Positions 1 to 5,643 of a DNA stretch of 6,278 nucleotides are shown here, one piece after another. How positions within the stretch are numbered: position 1 is the stretch's first letter; each line of letters opens with the position of its first letter. Origin of the DNA: Pseudomonas sp. (lineage in GTDB: Bacteria; Pseudomonadota; Gammaproteobacteria; Pseudomonadales; Pseudomonadaceae); the NCBI GenBank assembly GCA_029239415.1, contig JAQZAY010000229.1:1-6278 (forward strand). Reading direction: 5' to 3'. Below the pieces are notes generated by a model. That model searched no databases and was not told the DNA's origin. It saw only the letters and a program-made list of their open reading frames with translations. A program made the position numbers and the translations under genes.

Positions 1-431
1 GGCGCCGGCACCGTGTCGATCGCCGCCACCAGGGCAAAGGCACGGGACAGCAGCGCGACTGCCGCAAGAATGGCGACGTCTTCGCCGAATGCCACGTGGA
101 CAGTCGCGCGTCCGCGCCGCAGCTGGGCGTTGTCCATGCAGGGCATGTCGTCGAGCACCAGCGAGGCGGCGTGCACCATCTCCACTGCGCAGCCCAGGTC
201 CAGGGCTGCCCGCTCGCAGGCGCCCAGCCCGTCCGCCGCCAGCATCAACAGCAGCGGGCGCATGCGCTTGCCCGGCGCCAGCGCACCCTCGCGCATGGCT
301 GCCCCCACCAGGTCGCGCTCGCCGCCGACCGCTGGCAGCAAGGCGTCGAGCCGCGCCTCCAGATCCGCCCGCAGCCGTGCCAGGTGCTCGGCGAAACTGG
401 CGTCTATGGTTACTGTCGAGTGTGCTGTCAT
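1..431 (-). CDS. crtE: Geranylgeranyl diphosphate synthase, N-terminal part (cut by window edge)
   Basis: Minus-strand reading frame open from an ATG at 431-429 to the window edge: 143 codons plus 2 nt, beginning MTAHSTVTID. The product is a trans-isoprenyl diphosphate synthase that extends FPP/DMAPP with IPP to GGPP, the C20 precursor of phytoene, in the cytoplasm. Seen in the translation: GKRMRP at residues 54-59 (IPP-binding region), the first aspartate-rich motif DDMPCMD at 94-100 with the two-residue insert of bacterial enzymes, and LRRGR at 104-108. The stretches GAAMREGALAPGKR and EMVHAAS match Pantoea CrtE as I recall it. Family members are about 300 aa, so roughly the second half, with the second DDxxD motif, lies outside. 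The start is supported by GAGGG four bases upstream. It is transcribed divergently from the idi-crtXYIB operon, unlike the classical Pantoea cluster where crtE is co-directional. The identity is secure; GGPP rather than FPP specificity is inferred from motif similarity and context. Confidence 0.95.
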   Translation of the reverse strand, partial: MTAHSTVTIDASFAEHLARLRADLEARLDALLPAVGGERDLVGAAMREGALAPGKRMRPLLLMLAADGLGACERAALDLGCAVEMVHAASLVLDDMPCMDNAQLRRGRATVHVAFGEDVAILAAVALLSRAFALVAAIDTVPA

Positions 432-434
432 CGT

Positions 435-440
435 TCCCTC
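435..440 (-). promoter_or_regulatory. Ribosome binding site of crtE
   Basis: Read on the minus strand, GAGGGA lies immediately before AACG or CG and then the ATG at 431-429. This is a good Shine-Dalgarno match and supports that start. An ATG slightly further upstream is followed after one codon by TGA, so it cannot be the start. Confidence 0.7.
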
Positions 441-462
441 AAATCATCGCGGGCTGCAAAAC

Positions 463-498
463 CCTGGTGTTTATCCCGGTGTCTACTCAGGTATAGCG
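463..498. repeat. Imperfect 12-bp tandem repeat, about 2.5 units
   Basis: Unit 1 is CCTGGTGTTTAT (463-474) and unit 2 is CCCGGTGTCTAC (475-486). They agree at 9 of 12 positions, and all three differences are C/T transitions. The following TCAGGTATAGCG (487-498) retains only part of the pattern (GGT at the same phase). The array lies 32-67 bp upstream of the crtE start codon, where a regulator of crtE could bind. It may equally be a chance low-complexity stretch. Confidence 0.45.
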
Positions 499-588
499 GA
501 ATCGAGTGACCGTGGCACCAAGGAACCACTGGCTCGCTGGGTTGCCAGAAGGCGTGCCGCCTTATAAAGCTATGCAACTTATCATCGC

Positions 589-596
589 TTGTACAA
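589..596. promoter_or_regulatory. TTGTACAA palindrome, candidate operator
   Basis: This perfect 8-bp palindrome sits about 60 bp upstream of the idi ATG, in the AT-richest part of the intergenic region. TGTACA cores are, from memory, part of operators bound by B12-dependent MerR-type photoreceptor regulators (LitR/CarH), which control carotenoid genes in several bacteria. A degenerate second half-site, TATGCA, lies at 571-576, but it is separated by 13 bp and not the 12 bp I recall for the Pseudomonas consensus. The assignment to this regulator family is speculative, and an 8-bp palindrome can occur by chance. Confidence 0.3.
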
Positions 597-648
597 CTCC
601 TTCATACTGCAAAGACCACACGCAGCCTCGAATGATTCCTGGGCCCCC

Positions 649-652
649 GGAG
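649..652 (+). promoter_or_regulatory. Ribosome binding site of idi, decides the start
   Basis: GGAG lies five bases before the ATG at 658. The frame is open upstream to a TTG at 589, but that codon has no comparable Shine-Dalgarno sequence. The extension would also add 23 residues absent from type 2 isomerases I know. Confidence 0.7.
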
Positions 653-657
653 CCAGA

Positions 658-1701
658 ATGAAGCAAAACGACCTGAGTCGTCGCAAGGACGATCACCTGG
701 ACATCGTCCTCGACCCCCGCAAGGCGGTCAGCCGCGCCAGCGCTGGATGGGCGGCAGTGCGCTTCGAGCACTGCGCCCTGCCCGAGCTGAACCTGGAGGA
801 CATCGACCTGGGCAGCCGCTTGCTGGGTATCCCTCTTCGCGCGCCGCTGCTGATCAGCTCCATGACGGGCGGCGCCGAGCGCGCCGAGGCCATCAACCGT
901 CACTTGGCCGAGGCCGCCCAGGCGCTGGGCATCGCCATGGCCGTGGGGTCGCAGCGCGTCAGCCTGCAGGGCGGCCACGACCAGGGCCTGACCCTGGCCC
1001 TGCGGCGCCTGGCCCCGGGCATCCCGCTACTGGCCAACATCGGTGCCGCGCAACTGCGCGAACCTACGGGCCTGGAGCTGGCGCGCCGGGCGGTCGATGC
1101 CCTTGAGGCCAATGCCTTGATCATTCACCTCAACCCATTGCAGGAAGCCGTGCAGCCCGAAGGCGACCGCGACTGGCAGGGCGTGCTCGACAGCATCGCC
1201 CAGGCCACGCGCGTGCTGCCGGTGCCGGTGATCGTCAAGGAAGTGGGCGCCGGGCTATCGGCTGCGGTCGCCAGGGAGCTGGTCGAGGCTGGCGTGCAGG
1301 TGATCGATGTGGCGGGCGCGGGCGGCACCAGCTGGGCGGCGGTCGAGGCCGAGCGAGCGGCGAGTGATCATGACCGCGCCGTGGCCATGGCCTTTGCCGA
1401 CTGGGGCATTCCAACCGCCAGCGCCGTGCAGGCGGTGCGCCAGGCACTGCCAGGCGTGACCCTGATCGCCTCGGGCGGCGTGCGCGACGGCGTCGATGCC
1501 GCCAAGGCGATTCGCCTGGGCGCGGACCTGGTCGGCCAGGCCGCTGGCGTGCTGGAGGTGGCGACGCAGTCGACAGAGGCGGTGATCGAGCATTTCGAGG
1601 TCCTGCTTCGCCAGTTGCGCATCGCCTGTTTCTGCACCGGATCGCGTGACCTGGCAGCGCTGCGCCAGGCGCGCCTGTTGTCCGGGCCCGAGCCTGCATG
1701 A
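658..1701 (+). CDS. fni: Type 2 isopentenyl-diphosphate delta-isomerase (FMN-dependent)
   Basis: The 347-aa product is a cytoplasmic FMN enzyme that interconverts IPP and DMAPP, giving CrtE the allylic starter. It is a TIM-barrel flavoprotein unrelated to the Nudix-type (type 1) isomerase. Motifs seen: RKDDHL at 9-14, SSMTGG at 67-72 (FMN binding), GSQR at 97-100, NIGA at 127-130, HLNPLQE at 157-163 (the Q and E are substrate- and Mg-binding in the family), VKEVG at 193-197, VAGAGGTSW at 218-226, GIPT at 250-253, ASGGVRDG at 271-278 (phosphate-binding loop) and CTG at 326-328. The length is typical of the family. The start at 658 has GGAG at 649-652. It is the first gene of the operon, and its TGA overlaps the crtX ATG by four bases. 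The same idi-2 gene occurs between crtE and crtX in some Pantoea clusters (there called orf6 or idi). Family assignment is very secure. Confidence 0.96.
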   Translation: MKQNDLSRRKDDHLDIVLDPRKAVSRASAGWAAVRFEHCALPELNLEDIDLGSRLLGIPLRAPLLISSMTGGAERAEAINRHLAEAAQALGIAMAVGSQRVSLQGGHDQGLTLALRRLAPGIPLLANIGAAQLREPTGLELARRAVDALEANALIIHLNPLQEAVQPEGDRDWQGVLDSIAQATRVLPVPVIVKEVGAGLSAAVARELVEAGVQVIDVAGAGGTSWAAVEAERAASDHDRAVAMAFADWGIPTASAVQAVRQALPGVTLIASGGVRDGVDAAKAIRLGADLVGQAAGVLEVATQSTEAVIEHFEVLLRQLRIACFCTGSRDLAALRQARLLSGPEPA

Positions 1702-2990
1702 GCCATATCGGCGTCGTCGCCCCGCCCTACTACAGTCATTTCCAGGCGCTGCAGGCGCTGGCGGTCGAACTGCTGGCGCGCGGGCACCGGGTGACCTTCT
1801 TCCACCAGGCCGACGCCGCGCGCTGGCTTAGCGACCCGCGCGTGGGCTTTGCCGACGTAGGCAGTGCCAGTCATCCGCCCGGCAGCCTGGAGACCACCCT
1901 GCGCCTGGCGGCGAACCCGGGCAGCCCATGGGGCTTGCGCCGGGTCATCGGGCAAATGGCCGAGACCACGGCGATGCTGTGCCGGGAACTGCCGGCGGTA
2001 CTGGCCGACCATGGCATCGACGCCTTGCTCTGCGACCAGATGGAGGGCGCCGGTGCCCTGGTCGCGCAGAGCCTGCGCCTGCCCTTCGTCTCGGTGGCGT
2101 GCGCGTTGCCGGTCAATCGCGAGCCAGGCCTGCCGTTGCCGGTGATGCCCTTTGCCTACTCGACCGAACCGCGCAGCCAGCAGCTCTATCAAGGCAGCAC
2201 CCGCGTGCACGACTGGCTGATGGCGCCGCTGCACCGTGCCCTGGACGAAGCGGCTGGCGCCCTGGGCGTGCCACCGCCCGGCGCCTTGCACGGCTGCCTG
2301 TCGCCCCTGGCGCAGATCAGCCAGACGCTGCGCGGTTTCGATTTCCCGCGCCACGGCCTGCCGAGCCATTTCCATGCCGTAGGTCCCTTGCGCGGGCCGC
2401 GGACCGAGCGCGCCGGCGACTGGCCGGTCGATCAGGCGCGGCCCTTCGTCTTCGCCAGCCTTGGCACCTTGCAGGGCGAGCGCATCGGCATGTTCGAACA
2501 GATTGCCTCGGCCTGCCGCCGGCTCGACGCCCAGTTGCTGATCGCCCATTGCGGCAAGCTGGACACGTCCCAGGAGCGTCGCCTGCTCGAGCGGGGCGCT
2601 ACCTGGGTCACTGATTTCGCCCCGCAGCAGTGGGCGCTGGAGCACGCCAGCGCGGTGGTCACCCATGGCGGCCTGAACACCGTGATGGACGCCATCGCCG
2701 CGGGCACGCCGATGCTCGTGCTGCCCATCGCCTTCGACCAGCACGGGGTGGCCGCGCGGGTCAGCCATCACCGGCTCGGGGTGAGCTTGCCGCGCTGGGC
2801 CCGGGCCCCGCGTATTGCCCAGGCACTGCAAGACCTGCTGGCCGGGTCGGCGCCGGGTTCTGGCGAGCTGGCCAAGGAATTGCGACAGGCCGGCGGCGCG
2901 CCAAGGGCCGCCGATATCGTCGAGGCTGTACTCGATACCCATGCGCCAAGCCCCTCATGCGCAAGCACAGTCGCGGAGACAAGACCCTGA
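1698..2990 (+). CDS. crtX: Zeaxanthin glucosyltransferase
   Basis: The 430-aa GT-B fold, UDP-glucose-dependent glycosyltransferase (family GT1) adds glucose to the terminal hydroxyls of zeaxanthin, making the mono- and diglucoside. The N-terminus, [17 protein letters not shown], is the acceptor-domain start typical of CrtX. The central stretch [20 protein letters not shown] (130-149) and SPLAQISQ (202-209) match Pantoea CrtX as I remember it. The C-terminal nucleotide-sugar site is visible as FASLGTLQG (252-260), DFAPQ (306-310), [12 protein letters not shown] (322-333) and FDQHGVAAR (346-354). The residue after DQ is His where Pantoea CrtX has Pro. The length is nearly identical to Pantoea CrtX (431 aa). 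The ATG overlaps the idi stop (ATGA) and has no clear Shine-Dalgarno, suggesting translational coupling. Its presence predicts a hydroxylated substrate, so a crtZ gene is expected nearby. Zeaxanthin is inferred as acceptor from homology. Confidence 0.95.
   Translation: MSHIGVVAPPYYSHFQALQALAVELLARGHRVTFFHQADAARWLSDPRVGFADVGSASHPPGSLETTLRLAANPGSPWGLRRVIGQMAETTAMLCRELPAVLADHGIDALLCDQMEGAGALVAQSLRLPFVSVACALPVNREPGLPLPVMPFAYSTEPRSQQLYQGSTRVHDWLMAPLHRALDEAAGALGVPPPGALHGCLSPLAQISQTLRGFDFPRHGLPSHFHAVGPLRGPRTERAGDWPVDQARPFVFASLGTLQGERIGMFEQIASACRRLDAQLLIAHCGKLDTSQERRLLERGATWVTDFAPQQWALEHASAVVTHGGLNTVMDAIAAGTPMLVLPIAFDQHGVAARVSHHRLGVSLPRWARAPRIAQALQDLLAGSAPGSGELAKELRQAGGAPRAADIVEAVLDTHAPSPSCASTVAETRP
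2975..2978 (+). promoter_or_regulatory. Ribosome binding site of crtY
   Basis: GGAG inside the crtX 3' end lies 11 bases before the crtY ATG at 2990. The spacing is rather long, so reinitiation after crtX termination at the TGATG junction may contribute. Confidence 0.45.
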
Positions 2991-4156
2991 TGATTCATGA
3001 CGTGATCCTCGCTGGCGGCGGCCTGGCCAATGCGCTGATCGCCTGGCGCCTGCGCCAGCTGCGGCCCGGGCTGGACATTCTGTGCATCGAGGAGGGGCCA
3101 GCCCTGGGCGGCAACCATACCTGGTCCTTCCATGACGGTGACCTAAGCGCCGAGCAGCACCGCTGGCTCGACCCGCTGGTGGTCAAGCGCTGGCCGGGCT
3201 ACCAGGTGCATTTCACCCATTTCTCCCGCGCCTTGCGCAGCGGCTACGCCAGCATCACCAGCGACCGCCTCGCCGAGGTCATCACCCCTGCCCTGGGCGA
3301 TCGCTTGCTGCTCGGCCGCCAGGTCATCGGCCTGAGCCCGACCCAGGTCAGCCTGGACAACGGCGAGCGCCTGGCCGCCCGGGTGGTGATCGATGGTCGC
3401 GGCCTGCGCGCGAGCCCGAGCATGGTCCTGGGCCGGCAGGCCTTCCTGGGCCAGTTGCTGCGCCTGGAGCAGCCACATGGCCTGGCAGAGCCGATCATCA
3501 TGGACGCCCGCGTCGAGCAGGGCGAAGGCTACCGCTTCGTCTACGTACTGCCCTTCTCGCCCGACACGCTGCTGGTCGAAGATACCCACTACGTCGACGA
3601 GCACCGGCTGAGCGCTGAACAGCTGCGCGAGCACATTCGCGCCTACGTCAGGCAGCGCGGCTGGACAGTCGCCGAATGCCTGCGCGAAGAGCATGGGGTG
3701 CTGCCGATCACCCTGGCGGGCGACTTCGAGGCCTACTGGGACGAAGGCGCCGGGCACCTGCCCTCGGGCCTGCGCGCGGGCCTGTGCCACTGCACCACCG
3801 GCTATTCGCTGCCCGAGGCCGTGCGCCTGGCCGACTGGCTGGCGGCACGCCCCCTGGGCGATGCCCAGACCCTGGCCAGCGACCTGCGCCGCTACGCTCG
3901 TCGCCAATGGCAGGCGCAAGGTTTCTACCGCCTGCTCAACCGCATGCTGTTCCTGGCGGGCCGCCCGCAGGACCGCTGGCAAGTCATGCAGCGCTTCTAC
4001 GGCCTGCCTGGGCCACTGATCGAACGTTTCTACGCAGGCCGCAGCACCTGGCGCGACCGCGCGCGTATCCTCATGGGCAAGCCGCCCGTCCCGGTGGGCG
4101 AGGCCCTCAAGGCAGCCCTGCGTCATTCCCCACGGCATTTCGAGACCCCGTCATGA
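2990..4156 (+). CDS. crtY: Lycopene beta-cyclase
   Basis: The 388-aa FAD/NAD(P)H-dependent, membrane-associated flavoprotein converts both ends of lycopene to beta-rings, giving beta-carotene. Seen: N-terminal dinucleotide fold VILAGGGLANALIAWRL (5-21), GGNHTWSFH (40-48), IDGRG (134-138), FLGQ (152-155), PIIMDA (168-173), VEDTHY (196-201), REE (232-234), LPITL (238-242), TTGYSLP (269-275) and LLNRMLFLAG (315-324). All are hallmarks of proteobacterial CrtY. The start at 2990 places the dinucleotide-binding strand at the N-terminus as in homologues. The frame is open further upstream (to 2630), but that part is crtX in another frame. The crtX TGA and crtY ATG share one base (TGATG), and the crtY TGA overlaps crtI by ATGA. 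The sequence reads GLCHCTTGYS where Pantoea CrtY has GLFHPTTGYS, so the usual proline is a cysteine (268). Confidence 0.96.
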   Translation: MIHDVILAGGGLANALIAWRLRQLRPGLDILCIEEGPALGGNHTWSFHDGDLSAEQHRWLDPLVVKRWPGYQVHFTHFSRALRSGYASITSDRLAEVITPALGDRLLLGRQVIGLSPTQVSLDNGERLAARVVIDGRGLRASPSMVLGRQAFLGQLLRLEQPHGLAEPIIMDARVEQGEGYRFVYVLPFSPDTLLVEDTHYVDEHRLSAEQLREHIRAYVRQRGWTVAECLREEHGVLPITLAGDFEAYWDEGAGHLPSGLRAGLCHCTTGYSLPEAVRLADWLAARPLGDAQTLASDLRRYARRQWQAQGFYRLLNRMLFLAGRPQDRWQVMQRFYGLPGPLIERFYAGRSTWRDRARILMGKPPVPVGEALKAALRHSPRHFETPS

Positions 4157-5643
4157 GCCAAGCAAGATCCGCAGTCGTCATCGGGGCCGGTTTCGGCGGC
4201 CTGGCCCTTGCCATTCGCCTGCAGAGCGCGGGTATCGGCACCACCTTGCTGGAAAAGCGCGACCAGCCTGGCGGGCGCGCCTACGTCTACCGCGACCAGG
4301 GCTTCACCTTCGACGCCGGCCCCACGGTGATCACCGATCCCAGCGCCATCGAGGCCCTGTTCAGCGCCAGCGGCAAGAAGATGGCCGACTACGTCGAGCT
4401 GCTGCCGGTGGCGCCGTTCTATCGCCTGTGCTGGGAAGACGGCACGCAGTTCGACTACGCCAACGACCAGGACGCACTGGACCGCCAGATCCATGCCTTG
4501 AACCCCCGCGACGTCGCGGGCTACCAGCGTTTTCTCGCCTATTCGAAGGCCGTGTTCGAGGAAGGCTACGTCAAGCTCGGCGCGGTGCCCTTCCTGTCGT
4601 TTCGCGACATGCTCCAGGCCGGCCCGCAACTGGCACGGCTGCAAGCCTGGCGCAGTGTCTATTCGATGGTGTCGCGCTTCGTCGAGCACGACAAGCTGCG
4701 CCAGGCCTTCTCGTTCCACTCCCTGCTGGTGGGCGGCAACCCGTTCGCCACCTCGTCGATCTACAGCCTGATCCACGCGCTCGAGCGCCAATGGGGGGTG
4801 TGGTTTCCCAGGGGCGGCACCGGCGCCCTGGTGCAAGGCATGGTCCGTCTGTTCGAAGACCTGGGCGGGCGCCTGGAGCTCAACGCAGACGTCAGCGCCA
4901 TCGACACCCAGGCAGGCCGGGTGACCGGCGTGCGGGCACGCGACGGTCGCCACTGGCAGGCCGACAGCGTGGCCTCCAATGCCGACGTGGTACACACCTA
5001 TGCCGACCTGCTGGCGGGCGACCCGCGTGGCCGCCAGGAGGGTCGGCGCCTGAAGGGCAAGCGCTTCAGCAACTCGCTGTTCGTCATCCATTTCGGCCTC
5101 AAGCGCCCGCAGCCGCAGCTGCAGCACCATACCGTGTGCTTCGGGCCCCGCTACCGCGCGCTGATCGACGAGATCTTCAACGGCCGGTCGCTGCCCGAGG
5201 ACTTTTCCCTGTACCTGCACGCGCCCTGCGTGACCGACCCCAGCCTCGCGCCGCCCGGCTGTTCCAGCCACTACGTGCTGGCACCGGTGCCGCACCTGGG
5301 CAATGCGCCGATCGACTGGCAGGCCGAGGGCCCGCGCTACCGCGATCGCATCTTCGCCTACCTGGAGCAGCACTACATGCCTGGCCTGCGCGAAGACCTG
5401 GTGACCAGCCGCATCTTCACCCCGGGGGATTTCCGCGATGAGCTCAACGCCCACCTGGGCTCGGCGTTCTCCCTGGAGCCGGTGCTACGGCAAAGCGCCT
5501 GGTTCCGCCCGCACAACCGCGATCCGCAGCTGCCCAATCTCTACCTGGTCGGCGCGGGCACCCACCCGGGCGCGGGCGTGCCGGGGGTGATCGGCTCGGC
5601 CAAGGCCACCGCCGGCCTGATGCTGGAGGACCTGCACGCATGA
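4153..5643 (+). CDS. crtI: Phytoene desaturase (lycopene-forming)
   Basis: The 496-aa FAD-dependent, membrane-associated desaturase most likely carries out the four successive dehydrogenations from phytoene to all-trans lycopene. Seen: N-terminal FAD-binding GAGFGGLALAIRLQSAG (11-27) followed by E34, GGRAYVY (40-46), FDAGPTVITDP (53-63), the long conserved FSFHSLLVGGNPFATSSIY (186-204), WGVWFPRGGTGALVQGM (214-230), ASNADVVHTY (274-283) and the C-terminal CrtI-family signature NLYLVGAGTHPGAGVPG (462-478). The length agrees with Pantoea CrtI (492 aa). The four-step product is inferred from near-identity to that enzyme in these blocks and from the neighbouring lycopene cyclase. The ATG overlaps the crtY stop (ATGA). 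There is no strong Shine-Dalgarno, again fitting coupling. The open frame upstream of 4153 is an out-of-frame shadow of crtY. Confidence 0.97.
   Translation: MSQARSAVVIGAGFGGLALAIRLQSAGIGTTLLEKRDQPGGRAYVYRDQGFTFDAGPTVITDPSAIEALFSASGKKMADYVELLPVAPFYRLCWEDGTQFDYANDQDALDRQIHALNPRDVAGYQRFLAYSKAVFEEGYVKLGAVPFLSFRDMLQAGPQLARLQAWRSVYSMVSRFVEHDKLRQAFSFHSLLVGGNPFATSSIYSLIHALERQWGVWFPRGGTGALVQGMVRLFEDLGGRLELNADVSAIDTQAGRVTGVRARDGRHWQADSVASNADVVHTYADLLAGDPRGRQEGRRLKGKRFSNSLFVIHFGLKRPQPQLQHHTVCFGPRYRALIDEIFNGRSLPEDFSLYLHAPCVTDPSLAPPGCSSHYVLAPVPHLGNAPIDWQAEGPRYRDRIFAYLEQHYMPGLREDLVTSRIFTPGDFRDELNAHLGSAFSLEPVLRQSAWFRPHNRDPQLPNLYLVGAGTHPGAGVPGVIGSAKATAGLMLEDLHA
5625..5630 (+). promoter_or_regulatory. Ribosome binding site of crtB
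   Basis: GGAGGA, embedded in the codons for the conserved C-terminal LED of CrtI, lies nine bases before the crtB ATG. It is the strongest Shine-Dalgarno sequence within the operon, so crtB may be translated partly independently of crtI. Confidence 0.6.

Larger units (their letters stand above)
432..657. promoter_or_regulatory. Divergent crtE / idi-crtXYIB intergenic control region
   Basis: This 226-bp gap separates the crtE start (minus strand) from the idi start (plus strand), so promoters for both transcripts should lie here. It is visibly richer in A/T than the flanking genes, especially 562-613. A weak sigma70-like pair exists on the plus strand, TTGCCA at 542-547 and TATAAA at 563-568, but the spacer is only 15 bp, so I do not assign a promoter. 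TATCAT at 580-585 is another possible -10 element without a good -35. No convincing -35/-10 pair was found on the minus strand. The region also carries a 12-bp imperfect tandem repeat (463-498) and a TTGTACAA palindrome (589-596), listed separately. No small gene or RNA is evident. Confidence 0.6.

Noticed and set aside
529..548. CTGGC / GCCAG inverted repeat with 10-base loop
   Set aside because: Five-base arms with no T-tract are too weak for a terminator and could easily arise by chance in GC-rich DNA.
13..567. Plus-strand open frames over the left edge (13-567, 89-496, 96-509)
   Set aside because: They are antisense to crtE, whose minus-strand translation has the aspartate-rich motif and GKRMRP. 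The plus-strand translations are low-complexity Ser/Arg/Ala.
542..568. TTGCCA ... TATAAA as the idi promoter
   Set aside because: The spacer is 15 bp, too short for a good sigma70 promoter, so it is mentioned only as a weak possibility within the intergenic region.
589..657. TTG start extending Idi by 23 residues
   Set aside because: The extension has no family similarity I recognise, overlaps the candidate operator, and lacks a ribosome site; ATG 658 has GGAG at the right distance.
1368..2942. 524-codon open frame on the minus strand
   Set aside because: Antisense to idi and crtX, which have complete family motifs. The translation is Arg/Ala/Gly/Gln-rich without recognisable domains, as expected of a GC-rich shadow frame.
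2630..2989. Upstream extension of the crtY reading frame, including ATG 2957
   Set aside because: It overlaps the crtX sugar-nucleotide domain in another frame. Starting at 2990 gives the family-typical N-terminus and length.
3143..4138. 331-codon open frame on the minus strand
   Set aside because: Antisense shadow of crtY with no recognisable domain.
3676..4152. Long upstream extension of the crtI reading frame
   Set aside because: It is an out-of-frame reading of crtY (Pro/Arg/Ala-rich). The dinucleotide-binding N-terminus of CrtI begins right after ATG 4153.
4123..5454. 443-codon open frame on the minus strand
   Set aside because: Lies wholly over crtI and the end of crtY. No motif was recognised, and it is explained by third-position GC bias of the sense gene.
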